The notes under the pieces were generated by a model. The model was not told the origin of the DNA, ran no database searches, and saw only the letters and a program-made list of their open reading frames with translations. Made by a program: the position numbers and the translations under genes. From Paenibacillus glycanilyticus NBRC 16618 (GTDB lineage Bacteria > Bacillota > Bacilli > Paenibacillales > Paenibacillaceae): 64,000 nt of DNA. Where the stretch lies: NCBI RefSeq assembly GCF_004000805.1, contig NZ_BILY01000012.1, positions 97,582 to 161,581 of the forward strand. Reading direction: 5' to 3'. Below, one piece after another: positions 23,977-31,804 of the stretch (position 1 is the stretch's first letter; every line of letters starts with the position of its first letter).

Positions 23977-25512
23977 ATGTTTATCTTCTTTGTGTTTCTC
24001 TTGTTTATTGCCATCGCGGTATTCTGCCTGACCCAGCAAAAATATACGAAAGCCACGTTGTTCATGCTGCTGATGGGCTTGTCCTATCTGATTGTCGTAA
24101 CCTGCATCATTACGTACATGAGCAAAGACGCTTATTATTACAACAGCATGGATAAGTATTTCGGCATCAAAAAAGGGCTGCAAAACCAGCTGCTGTTCCT
24201 GCCGATTTCCCGGCTGGCCCTTATCCGGATTTTTCACCTGTTTACGCTGCTGTTCCTGTACGCCGGCCTGCTCTCGGCATTGTATTTCGCCTATGATCTG
24301 AGCGCCAAACGCAGCCGCTGGCTGCTTGCTCTCGCCGCGCTGCCTTGCGTCCTGCAGGCGGTTATCTATGATCCGGTCTTTTACGAGCATCTGTACTACA
24401 AGCTTTATCCGGACTATATGTCCGCGCAACGGATTCAATCGCTCTATGAAACGATGCATAAGGTAACTCTGACGGTGAATACCTCGTATATTGCGGCGGG
24501 TATTCTTCTGCTGCTGTATGCTTTGTATAATGCCCCGAAAGTCCGCCTCATACGAAGCAATATCCTGATGATTATCATCTCGTACGTATCGGTTCATATT
24601 ACGTACTTATACATGAACTATTGGGCTCCGAATATTCTGGTGCAGGTGTCGAAAGCGGCGCATTTTGTCCGGTACAAACCGATTAATCTGGTAGGCAACC
24701 CGTCCATCTACTCGCTGCTGCCGTATGTCTCGGGGTTATGCTTGTTTGTCAGCCTATACAGCATCTACATGTACGCGCGGATCCAGAACAAGATTAATAA
24801 CCAGGAGACGATTATCTCGCGCAATATCGATTCCGCCCTGCTAACCTCCCGCGTTTTCAGCCACTATATGAAGAACGAGCTGTTAGCGATTAAGGCGCAG
24901 ACGGAATACCTGGAGAGCTTATGCGAGGAGCAGCCGGAACTGGTGGAGGAGCTGCAGGTCATTGAACAGCGGTGCAATAAGGTCTATACTCGCCTTGATG
25001 CCATTCATCAGAAAAATCTGAAGGCCAGAATCGAGCTGGAGCCGGTCTCTTTGTTCGATCTGCTTGATAAGCTGCTGGACGAGATGAGCGCGGAGCTGAA
25101 GTCGGTAGGGGTTCAATACGCACGATCCCAGCGGAAGCTGATGATTATGGCGGATCCTTATTATTTCTCCCAAGCGGTAGAGAATATCGTAACCAACGCG
25201 GCGGAAGCGCTGGAGTTCGTCCCGGAGAAATCCCGGCAGATCGACTTTCGGGTAAACGTGAAAAACAAATGGGTCGAGCTGGTCATCCAAGATAACGGAC
25301 CCGGCATTTCGGAAGAAAATCTGGCGAATATTTTTCAGCCGTTCTATTCGTCCAAGCCTACGGCCACCAACTGGGGAATGGGGCTGTCGATCTGCCATAC
25401 GATTATTGCGGCCCATGGGGGCAAGATCAGCGTCGACAGCAAGGCCGGAACCGGCACGGCGTTTCATATTGTCATTCCTTTACTTTCATTGGACAAGCAG
25501 GAGAGGAGATGA
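23977..25512 (+). CDS. Sensor histidine kinase of sugar-uptake two-component system
   Basis: The start at 23977 (AAAGGA eight bases upstream) gives 511 residues. About seven hydrophobic segments fill residues 1-265. A DHp-like helix follows with the candidate phospho-acceptor H296 (F-S-H-Y-M-K-N-E-L). The catalytic domain has an N-box (N-I-V-T-N-A-A-E-A-L), D-N-G-P-G-I and G-M-G-L-S. The membrane-embedded sensor lacks a large extracellular domain, so it may sense a membrane signal or the transporter itself. The response regulator follows 6 bp later. It is divergent from the sugar ABC/GH5 operon. Confidence 0.85.
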   Translation: MFIFFVFLLFIAIAVFCLTQQKYTKATLFMLLMGLSYLIVVTCIITYMSKDAYYYNSMDKYFGIKKGLQNQLLFLPISRLALIRIFHLFTLLFLYAGLLSALYFAYDLSAKRSRWLLALAALPCVLQAVIYDPVFYEHLYYKLYPDYMSAQRIQSLYETMHKVTLTVNTSYIAAGILLLLYALYNAPKVRLIRSNILMIIISYVSVHITYLYMNYWAPNILVQVSKAAHFVRYKPINLVGNPSIYSLLPYVSGLCLFVSLYSIYMYARIQNKINNQETIISRNIDSALLTSRVFSHYMKNELLAIKAQTEYLESLCEEQPELVEELQVIEQRCNKVYTRLDAIHQKNLKARIELEPVSLFDLLDKLLDEMSAELKSVGVQYARSQRKLMIMADPYYFSQAVENIVTNAAEALEFVPEKSRQIDFRVNVKNKWVELVIQDNGPGISEENLANIFQPFYSSKPTATNWGMGLSICHTIIAAHGGKISVDSKAGTGTAFHIVIPLLSLDKQERR

Positions 25513-25518
25513 AGCAGC

Positions 25519-26214
25519 GTGAGCACGCCCATTAAAGTATTGATTGTGGAAGACGATCCCTTGATTTGTAAGCGATATCAGATGATCCTTTCGAAGGACG
25601 AAGAGATTGAATTCGTTGGCAGGGCGGCCAGCGGATACGAAGGCACGATGCTGGCTGCGCTCAATAAGCCGGATGTGATCCTGATGGATATCGAGCTGGA
25701 GGATAAACAGGCGGGGCTTCGGGCAACGTCCGAAATCCTGAATTATATGCCGGATATCAAGATTGTGATGCTGACCGTGTGCGAGACGGACGAGACGGTA
25801 TTTCGAGCTTTCGAGCTAGGGGCAACCAACTATTTGCTCAAAAATATGCCGGCGGAGTCGATTATCGAGGCGGTGAAGGATGCTTATCACGACCGGCCGT
25901 CCTTGCATTCGAATATTGCAGGCAAGATAACGAAGGAATTCAAGCGGATCAAGACGACGGAAGACAGTCTGCTGCATAACTTTTATATTTTTACCCAGCT
26001 GACGCCAACCGAGCTAGAGGTGCTGGAGCTTCTAATGAAGGACTACACCCGCCAGGAAATATGCAAGCTGCGCCATGTGGAGCCTTCAACCTTGAAGTCG
26101 CAGATCAACAGCATTTTGAAAAAGTTCAACAAGAGCAGCGTGCTGGAAATCGTGGAGCTTTTGCGGGAGCTTCATATTCCTGAGATTTTATCGCAGCGCA
26201 AGGCGAAGAACTAG
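25519..26214 (+). CDS. Response regulator with C-terminal LuxR-like HTH
   Basis: This 231-residue protein starts with GTG (GAGAGGAG upstream). Its receiver domain has the acidic pair E11-D12-D13, phospho-acceptor D57 (V-I-L-M-D) and T-V-C-E at the Thr position. The DNA-binding part (about 165-225) has a LuxR/NarL-like fold (T-P-T-E-L-E-V-L-E-L-L) but a divergent recognition helix (S-T-L-K-S-Q-I-N-S-I). It is paired with the kinase just upstream; the inverted repeats in the divergent promoter are its plausible targets. Confidence 0.85.
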   Translation: MSTPIKVLIVEDDPLICKRYQMILSKDEEIEFVGRAASGYEGTMLAALNKPDVILMDIELEDKQAGLRATSEILNYMPDIKIVMLTVCETDETVFRAFELGATNYLLKNMPAESIIEAVKDAYHDRPSLHSNIAGKITKEFKRIKTTEDSLLHNFYIFTQLTPTELEVLELLMKDYTRQEICKLRHVEPSTLKSQINSILKKFNKSSVLEIVELLRELHIPEILSQRKAKN

Positions 26215-26253
26215 AAAAAGGCTGTCCCAAGTTTTGGGACGGCCTTTTTATTT
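26215..26253 (+). terminator. Terminator after the response regulator
   Basis: AAAAAGGCTGTCCCAA pairs with TTGGGACGGCCTTTTT, ending in T-rich sequence. Confidence 0.85.
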
Positions 26254-26260
26254 TTCACCG

Positions 26261-26461
26261 TACGTTGGATTGCCTGCAGTAAAAACCGGATAAAAGGAAA
26301 GGATTCCTGATCTACGTTGGATTTATTCCAGCAAAAAGGCCCAGAATAAGCCGCTATTACATCAATTGGATTCATTATGCTGCAGAGAATCCAATGTAGA
26401 TTGGGAATCGGTCAAAAATGTTGGGTTTCGCTGTAGGAATTCCAATGTAGTTCCAATGCAG
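26261..26461. repeat. Palindromic repeat cluster 1 (TACGTTGGATT family)
   Basis: Two direct copies of a TACGTTGGATT...CTGCAG unit (starting 26261 and 26313, 52 bp apart) are followed by two inverted copies (ending 26399 and 26450, 51 bp apart; minus-strand reading CTACATTGGATT...CTGCAG). A partial fifth copy ends at 26461. It lies between convergent genes, with no coding potential. Confidence 0.7.
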
Positions 26462-26462
26462 T

Positions 26463-27476
26463 TCAATAAACGAACTTCCTTTGGACCAGATAACTGAAGG
26501 CGAACAAGAAGACCTCCGTCATCAGCTTGGCAATAAACAGCGGGATTCCTATGCTCTCGTGGAACAGATACAGGAGGGCGTAGTTGGCTACCAGTATGAC
26601 GACCACAAGAGAGAAATACCGGGGAAGCGACTTTTGCACCGATATCCCTTGTCCATCGTTAAACACATAGCGGCGGTTCATCGTAAAGTTGAAGATTGAG
26701 CTGATCACCCTTGCTCCGATAACCGATGCGAGCAGGCTTCCCGTCATCCACTGCAGGAGGAACAGCAGCACGAAATCGACAACCGCCGAGAAGCCCGATG
26801 AGGTGACGAACTTCAGGAACGGGAAATAGATTTTGGCCGAATCCGCAAGCGGGCGGAAGTGGGAGGACTTGTTGTTCTCCTGATAAACCGTCTCGATGGG
26901 CACCTCTACAAAATCATAGCCGGCTTTAGGCGCCTCCAGCAGCATGTTCATCTCGTATTCGAACCGTTCGCCCGGCACCTGGCACAGCCAGTCGAGCATC
27001 TCGGAGGAGTAGCCGCGCAGGCCGGTCTGCGTATCTTGTATCGGCTTCCCCGTTGCTAGAGCATAGACCATCCGGGTCGCCGAATTGCCAAAGCGGCTGC
27101 GCAGCGGCACTTTGCCGGTAAACTGCCGGCTTCCGAGTACGATGTGATTGCGGTTTTTGCGCACGGCATCCGTAATTCGAAGAATATCCTCCGGCAAATG
27201 CTGCCCGTCGCTGTCGGCGCAGATTACGCCGTCCGTGCCGCCGTGCTGGCGGACATAATCGAAGCCGGTCTTGAGCGCGCAGCCTTTGCCCTGGTTAACG
27301 GGGTGCCGGAGTACCGTGCAGCCTGCCTCGGCAGCTGAATCAAAGATCGGCTTGTATTGCTCGCCGCTCCCGTCATCGACAATCAGGATGGATGCCCCTT
27401 CGGTCTCCTCTTTCAGATGATGAATAAGCGTGAGCAGTCTTTCGTTCGGCTCGTATGAGGGGATCAGTATAGTCAT
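26463..27476 (-). CDS. Bifunctional glycosyltransferase 2 / GtrA-like flippase protein
   Basis: This 337-residue fusion has a GT-A domain at residues 1-210 (I-V-D-D-G-S near 32-37, the metal site C-A-D-S-D-G-Q-H near 86-93, a Q-T-G-L-R-G acceptor motif near 151-156) and a GtrA-like four-helix membrane domain at about 222-337. Such fusions load a sugar on undecaprenyl phosphate and move it across the membrane. GGAGG precedes the ATG. It is the second gene of an operon with the phosphodiester glycosidase (18 bp apart), so it belongs to the surface-polymer module upstream. Confidence 0.88.
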   Translation of the reverse strand: MTILIPSYEPNERLLTLIHHLKEETEGASILIVDDGSGEQYKPIFDSAAEAGCTVLRHPVNQGKGCALKTGFDYVRQHGGTDGVICADSDGQHLPEDILRITDAVRKNRNHIVLGSRQFTGKVPLRSRFGNSATRMVYALATGKPIQDTQTGLRGYSSEMLDWLCQVPGERFEYEMNMLLEAPKAGYDFVEVPIETVYQENNKSSHFRPLADSAKIYFPFLKFVTSSGFSAVVDFVLLFLLQWMTGSLLASVIGARVISSIFNFTMNRRYVFNDGQGISVQKSLPRYFSLVVVILVANYALLYLFHESIGIPLFIAKLMTEVFLFAFSYLVQRKFVY

Positions 27477-27494
27477 TGGTTATGGCCTCCATTC

Positions 27495-28526
27495 TTAAGA
27501 TTGCGGAATATAGATAATGTCGCTTACGCCGCGTTCATTGCCTTTGCCAAGCGGGTTGTTCACGACGCGTCCCATGAAATACATCGTGGACGAGCCGCCG
27601 CCGTCGAGGTTGTAGGCTTCCGTCGCCCCGAGCTCCTTGAATAGATCGGCGAATTCCGTCAGCGTCATGCCGCGGCTGTAGCCGGCGCTTCGGCCGTCAA
27701 CGACAACAAATACGTAATGGTTCGCGGAGATCATTCCGATGCCGGTCCGCGGGTTCGAGTTCTGAATCGAGCGGTTGCCGAAGTTTTTATCGATCTCCAC
27801 ATGGCTGAAGTCGCCGGCGATTTCGCCGTCCGTAACGAGGGCCGGGCCAAAGGAAAAGGCGTTTGTCACTCCTTGCGCGAGCAGATCGTCGGTTGAGGTT
27901 TCTTCCTCGTCGTAAGACTTCATCGTGCCGTCGTTAAACATGGCCAGGCCAATACGAGCCGCTTCGTCCCGGTAAACGGTGCCGTTGCGGATAACAACCC
28001 CGTCGCTGCGGAAGCCGTAGTAATCGCCGTTAATGGCGAACACCGCATTGTTGTTTGCAGCAATGGTCGAGGTGTTCTGGGTGATGTTGGTGCCGAAGGA
28101 ATCCTTGGCAAAAGCTGCAAGCAGGTTCGTTTTGCTGTTAAACGTGACGTCGGCGACATAGTATGTGATCATGTCCGAGCCGGAGCCGGTTTCCACCTTC
28201 TTGATGCTGATCGTCTCGTTGTCATCCTTGTAATTCCAGTCGTCGTATTCGGCATCCGAGGATGTCGTTGCGGAGGTAGTGGTGTCGCTGCTTGTGCCGG
28301 AGTCCGGGGTCGAGTTAGAGCTGGTTCCGGAGCCAGAGCTGATGCCGGTGTCGGTCCCCTGCGTGATGGATGTGTTAGGCGTTACCTTCACCTCGACATG
28401 CTCGATTAAGTACCGGTCGGCAAGCTTGTACAGAATGGCTGCTACGATAAGCAGAATAACCGTTATAGTGGTAAGAATTTTGGATTTGCGCGTGCGGAAA
28501 ATAGTAACCAACTCCTTAGCAGGCAT
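27495..28526 (-). CDS. Phosphodiester glycosidase (NAGPA-like), membrane-anchored
   Basis: The 343-residue protein has an N-terminal transmembrane helix (about 17-38), a Ser/Thr/Gly-rich linker (about 62-92) and an extracellular NAGPA/DUF2233 domain. Its conserved blocks are F-A-I-N-G-D-Y-Y (about 158-165), S-F-G-P-A-L-V near 216-222, V-V-V-D-G-R-S near 274-280 and N-L-D-G-G-G-S-S-T near 302-310. This fold removes a sugar from phosphodiester linkages in surface polymers. The gene starts about 15 nt after the inferred transcription start, with a weak ribosome binding site. Its promoter shares an element with two others in the neighbouring module. Confidence 0.85.
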   Translation of the reverse strand: MPAKELVTIFRTRKSKILTTITVILLIVAAILYKLADRYLIEHVEVKVTPNTSITQGTDTGISSGSGTSSNSTPDSGTSSDTTTSATTSSDAEYDDWNYKDDNETISIKKVETGSGSDMITYYVADVTFNSKTNLLAAFAKDSFGTNITQNTSTIAANNNAVFAINGDYYGFRSDGVVIRNGTVYRDEAARIGLAMFNDGTMKSYDEEETSTDDLLAQGVTNAFSFGPALVTDGEIAGDFSHVEIDKNFGNRSIQNSNPRTGIGMISANHYVFVVVDGRSAGYSRGMTLTEFADLFKELGATEAYNLDGGGSSTMYFMGRVVNNPLGKGNERGVSDIIYIPQS

Positions 28527-28547
28527 CTGCCTGAACGTTATGGAGTT

Positions 28548-28580
28548 ATCTTAGAGCGGCAACCTTTAGTCAAACTTAAA
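28548..28580 (-). promoter_or_regulatory. Shared-element promoter of the glycosidase/GT2 operon
   Basis: On the minus strand: TTAAGT, four bases, CTAAAG, ten bases beginning GTTGCC, then the -10 TAAGAT (28548-28553). Order and spacing are the same as in the promoters at 31649-31680 and 31726-31757, which indicates control by the OmpR-type regulator encoded nearby. Confidence 0.75.
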
Positions 28581-28594
28581 TAAGGAGGAGGGGG

Positions 28595-28814
28595 ATATGA
28601 GGGAGGACTTTTTGGATGGCCGAGGGGGAGGAAACGGTAAAGAGTAGGCGGAGAGGGAGCAGGGGTATCCCCTTCGGTCGCTGTTGCCGGCAGGAAATTT
28701 GGATTGGAATCCGCTTTAGCTGATATTTCCCGCCGGCAAAGGCAAACGCTGCGCTCCTCAGGGGATACCCCTGCCCCTTTACTCCACCTGCTGCCCAAGG
28801 ATCCTCCCTCATAT
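28595..28814. mobile_element. 220-bp element with terminal inverted repeats (MITE-like)
   Basis: Perfect 13-bp ends ATATGAGGGAGGA (28595-28607) and its complement (28802-28814) enclose inner inverted repeats GCAGGGGTATCCCC (28659-28672 / 28761-28774) and TTGCCGGC (28684-28691 / 28732-28739). No transposase and no clear target duplication are visible. It may be a non-autonomous element or a large structured repeat. Confidence 0.5.
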
Positions 28815-28848
28815 TTGGGAGGGGGGAACAGGAGGGACAGGAGATATT

Positions 28849-29033
28849 CTAACGAAACGTCGTATCGCTATTTGATCAAAAACGAGAGTTTTGCGGATCT
28901 AACGAAACGTCATATCTCTATTTGACAGATTAGGGGCACAGAAATGGGTCGAAGCAGGGAATAGTGATACGTAGTTTCATTAGAAATTCTGGGTAGCCCA
29001 TTTGGGGCAAATAAGAATATGTAGTTTCGTTAG
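28849..29033. repeat. Palindromic repeat cluster 2 (CTAACGAAAC family)
   Basis: A 26-bp unit starting CTAACGAAAC and ending CTATTTG occurs directly at 28849-28874 and 28899-28924, and inverted at 28958-28983 and 29008-29033. The step is exactly 50 bp in both pairs, with unrelated 24-nt spacers. Confidence 0.8.
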
Positions 29034-29117
29034 CGGCACGGACCTGCTCGGAGTAATTGCGGAGTACGGCGATAATGAGGGCAGGGACGGGAAGTGGAGG
29101 TTAGTTTGAAAAATAAG

Positions 29118-29305
29118 CTGCAAATGTGCAGGTTATTGAGGGGGAAGTGGCACCGCACGGTCATTCTGATGCAAAAGTATGCAAAAGTGCAGGTAAATAA
29201 CCTCGTATAAGCCGAATGGGTGGGAACATAGTAAATTTACCTGTACTTTCGCAGTACGTTGATCGTTAGGCCGGACTAGCAGGGAGTTGTCATGTACTTT
29301 TGCAT
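29118..29305. repeat. Palindromic repeat cluster 3 (TGCAAAAGTGCAGG family)
   Basis: Direct copies start at 29118 and at 29169/29179 (the word ATGCAAAAGT is doubled there). Inverted copies end at 29254 and 29305. The steps are 51 bp. The same two-direct/two-inverted layout is seen in clusters 1 and 2 although the sequences differ. Confidence 0.7.
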
Positions 29306-29632
29306 TTTGGAGTGACTGGAGAGTGGCTGCGAGTATATTGGCGGCAGAACGATCATGCTGATGCGGAGTTTCTAAGTAGATCTAAGGGGGAGTGAATCCA
29401 TGGTGACGTCACTGGCGGGCAGCCGAGGTTACTGGGGGGCTGCGGAGAGAAGACAGACTGGTGGAACCGGTGAAAGAATGGTTAAGGGGAACAGGTGGAG
29501 GACTAGGTTAATGGAGAGAGGTTGGTAAGTTTGCCTGCCAAGGGTAACTCGAGTGATAGTGAGTGTCCGCTCGTCAGGCCTCCAAACGCCAAAAACAGCC
29601 GCGCAGGCTGAACCCTGCACGGCCGCTTCAAT

Positions 29633-30931
29633 CTAGTGACGTTCAACGGGGAGCTGAACGGAGAACGAGGTGGTCTCGCCTGGCACGCTTCTCGCGTGAA
29701 TTTTGCCTTTGTGCTGCTCGACGATCGCTTTGGCGATGGCGAGGCCAAGGCCGTAGCCCCCGTGTTTGCGGGAGCGGGAGGCGTCGGCACGGTAAAAGCG
29801 GTCGAAGATTTTGCCCAGATGCTCGGGCGGGATCCCTTCACCGGAGTTGGTGACGTTAAGCACCACTTCGCTGCCGTGTTTTTTCAGCGTAAGGTCGATC
29901 TTGCCCTTTGCATTGGTATACTTGATGGCGTTATCCAGCAGAATCAGCGTTACCTGCTTCATTTGCTCCACGTTGCCGTTAATGGACAGCTCCGGCGAGA
30001 TATCGTAGCTGAGCGCAATGTCCTTCTCGAAGATGACCGCTTCGAGCGTCAGAATAACGCTTTCCACCGCCTCGCTTAAGTTGAACGGAGCGAAAATCAC
30101 ATTTTCGCGCGCATCATCCATCTGGGTCAGGTACAACAGATCGCTTGTCAGCGTCCGCATGCGCTCCGTCTCCGACTTGATATGATGCAGCCACTTCTCC
30201 TGATTGCGGATGAGGTCATCGTTGTTGGACAGCAGCACATCCGCATTCGTATTAATAACGGCGAGCGGCGTCCGCAGCTCATGGGAGGCGTCCGCGATGA
30301 AGCGCTTCTGCTTATCAAAGGCTTCCTTGACGGGAGCAATCGAACGGTTCGCGAAGTAACGGCTCGTGAAATAGATAACGATAAGCATTATGAAGCCTAC
30401 GGCAAGGAACGTGTACAGAAGCGTCATCAAGAACTGATGCTGATTCGTGACGTCCAGGAAAACGACCGAATACCCCCCCATAACCTGCTGCACGTCATAA
30501 GCCCAGCGGTTGCCGTCGAGATTAAACTCGCCGCGGCCCGAATCGCCCGATGAGGCAGCTTTGACGGCAAGCGTGTAGAAATCGCTGTCCATATCGAAGC
30601 GGGAATCCGTATTCGTAATGTTCCAGTCGGCATCCGTCGTTAGCGCAAAAGATACCGAACGCTCCGGCGGCGGACCGGCCTTCATTTTGCCGTCGGGAAC
30701 CATTATATCCCCGCGTCCATGGCCGTCACGGCCACCGCCGCCGCTGAACTTGCCCCCCTCGGGACCTTCCTGCTTGCGGTAAAACTCCGATATTTGAATA
30801 AGATCCTCGTTCATCGTCTTGCGGTTATTCTGATAGGTAATTGTATAAATGGAAGAAAAGGCCAGGATCATAATGAAGCTGATGATCACCATATTAACGA
30901 TCAGAAACCGGTTGCGCAGCCGATTAAACAT
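29633..30931 (-). CDS. Sensor histidine kinase (OmpR-partner type)
   Basis: This 432-residue kinase has two membrane helices (about 10-32 and 168-189) flanking an extracytoplasmic domain with an unusual Gly/His/Arg/Asp-rich loop (residues 57-75). The HisKA box has H217 (A-S-H-E-L-R-T-P). The ATPase domain has an N-box (D-N-A-I-K-Y), a G-E-G-I-P motif in place of D-x-G-x-G, and G-Y-G-L-G-L. The first helix opens directly at the stop of the response regulator gene (one-base overlap), so the two are translationally coupled. It probably senses a surface polymer or cation and controls the VTC/DUF4956 and glycosidase operons. Confidence 0.88.
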   Translation of the reverse strand: MFNRLRNRFLIVNMVIISFIMILAFSSIYTITYQNNRKTMNEDLIQISEFYRKQEGPEGGKFSGGGGRDGHGRGDIMVPDGKMKAGPPPERSVSFALTTDADWNITNTDSRFDMDSDFYTLAVKAASSGDSGRGEFNLDGNRWAYDVQQVMGGYSVVFLDVTNQHQFLMTLLYTFLAVGFIMLIVIYFTSRYFANRSIAPVKEAFDKQKRFIADASHELRTPLAVINTNADVLLSNNDDLIRNQEKWLHHIKSETERMRTLTSDLLYLTQMDDARENVIFAPFNLSEAVESVILTLEAVIFEKDIALSYDISPELSINGNVEQMKQVTLILLDNAIKYTNAKGKIDLTLKKHGSEVVLNVTNSGEGIPPEHLGKIFDRFYRADASRSRKHGGYGLGLAIAKAIVEQHKGKIHARSVPGETTSFSVQLPVERH

Positions 30932-31608
30932 CAGGAGGTCGCCTCCAGTACGTAACCAACGCCCCGTAAAGTGTTAATTTTTACGGCGGATTGCAGGAAG
31001 ACAAGCTTCTTCCTTAAGAAAGAAATATAGACCTCCACGTTGTTGTGCTCCACGTCCGAATCGAAGCCCCATAGCTTCTCGATAATCTGCTCTTTGGAAG
31101 TAACCGCGGACTTCCTTACGATAAGAAGCTCCATCAATTCGCTTTCCTTCAGAATCAGCTTCAGCTCCTTCCCTTTGCACATCAGCTTCAGGTTGGAGGT
31201 ATTGAGCACGATATCTCCGTACTTCAAGCCGTCCTCCGGAACAACCTCGCCCCTTCTTCGTAGTGCGGCCCTGATCCGCGCCAGCAGTTCTTCGGTCGAG
31301 AATGGCTTGGCTACGTAATCGTCCGCTCCGTAATCCAGCCCGGTAATCTTATCGTTTATTTCTCCCTTGGCGGTAAGCATGATCACCGGGGCTGCGATTC
31401 CTTCCTCCCGAAGCTTCTTCAGCACCGTAATCCCGTCCATTTCCGGAAGCATGATATCCAGGAGCAGCAGATCATAGATGCCGCATAAAGCGTTATCCAA
31501 TCCCGATTGACCGTCATGCGCGACGTCCACGGAGTAATTGTTCTTTTTCAAAATCTGAGATAAAGCGTCGGCCAGGTTGACCTCGTCTTCCACAATCAGT
31601 ATTCGCAT
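30931..31608 (-). CDS. OmpR/PhoB-family response regulator
   Basis: This 225-residue protein has an N-terminal receiver domain with phospho-acceptor D51 (L-L-L-L-D-I-M-L-P-E-M-D-G) and K103 in A-K-P-F. A C-terminal winged helix (about 130-222) ends in the family's R-G-V-G-Y motif. AGAGGAA precedes the ATG. Its own promoter and those of two neighbouring operons carry one common element with TTAAGA/TTAAAG direct repeats 10 bp apart, the typical footprint of an OmpR-type dimer. Positive autoregulation is therefore likely. Confidence 0.9.
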   Translation of the reverse strand: MRILIVEDEVNLADALSQILKKNNYSVDVAHDGQSGLDNALCGIYDLLLLDIMLPEMDGITVLKKLREEGIAAPVIMLTAKGEINDKITGLDYGADDYVAKPFSTEELLARIRAALRRRGEVVPEDGLKYGDIVLNTSNLKLMCKGKELKLILKESELMELLIVRKSAVTSKEQIIEKLWGFDSDVEHNNVEVYISFLRKKLVFLQSAVKINTLRGVGYVLEATS

Positions 31609-31648
31609 GAAGCATTCCTCTTTTCGTTGGCGCTATCTTTGTAAACTT

Positions 31649-31680
31649 ATTATAAGTAGGCAACCTTTAATCAATCTTAA
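31649..31680 (-). promoter_or_regulatory. Shared-element promoter of the response regulator/kinase operon
   Basis: On the minus strand: TTAAGA, TTGA, TTAAAG, ten bases starting GTTGCC, then -10 TATAAT (31649-31654). No consensus -35 is present; the direct repeats replace it, as at activator-dependent promoters. Confidence 0.8.
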
Positions 31681-31725
31681 CTTTGCCAAAGCCCCGATTC
31701 CAGCCGAATTTACATTTACAAACAT

Positions 31726-31757
31726 TTAAGATTCATTAAAGGTTGCCCTTCTAAGAT
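31726..31757 (+). promoter_or_regulatory. Shared-element promoter of the VTC/DUF4956/lipoprotein operon
   Basis: TTAAGA (31726-31731), TTCA, TTAAAG (31736-31741), ten bases starting GTTGCC, then -10 TAAGAT (31752-31757). It is divergent from the regulator promoter in the same intergenic gap. Confidence 0.8.
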
Positions 31758-31804
31758 ACAGACATGAACAGGCGGCATGCCAAAACGGAAAGGAGCCTGA
31801 ACCT

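Larger units (their letters stand above)
28527..29632. other. 1.1-kb gene-free region dense in repeats
   Basis: I see no credible gene: the open frames lack ribosome binding sites and family features. It holds a promoter (28548-28580), a 220-bp inverted-repeat element (28595-28814), two palindromic repeat clusters (28849-29033 and 29118-29305) and, at about 29350-29632, purine-rich sequence of no recognised content. Confidence 0.7.

Noticed and set aside
28849..29033. CRISPR-like spacing of 26-bp repeats and 24-nt spacers
   Set aside because: Only four units, two are inverted, the units are degenerate, and no cas genes are near. It is a palindromic intergenic repeat.
28538..29620. Several short frames in the gene-free region
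   Set aside because: They run through inverted repeats, lack ribosome binding sites, and the compositions (Pro/Ser/Arg-rich) are those of random GC-rich sequence.
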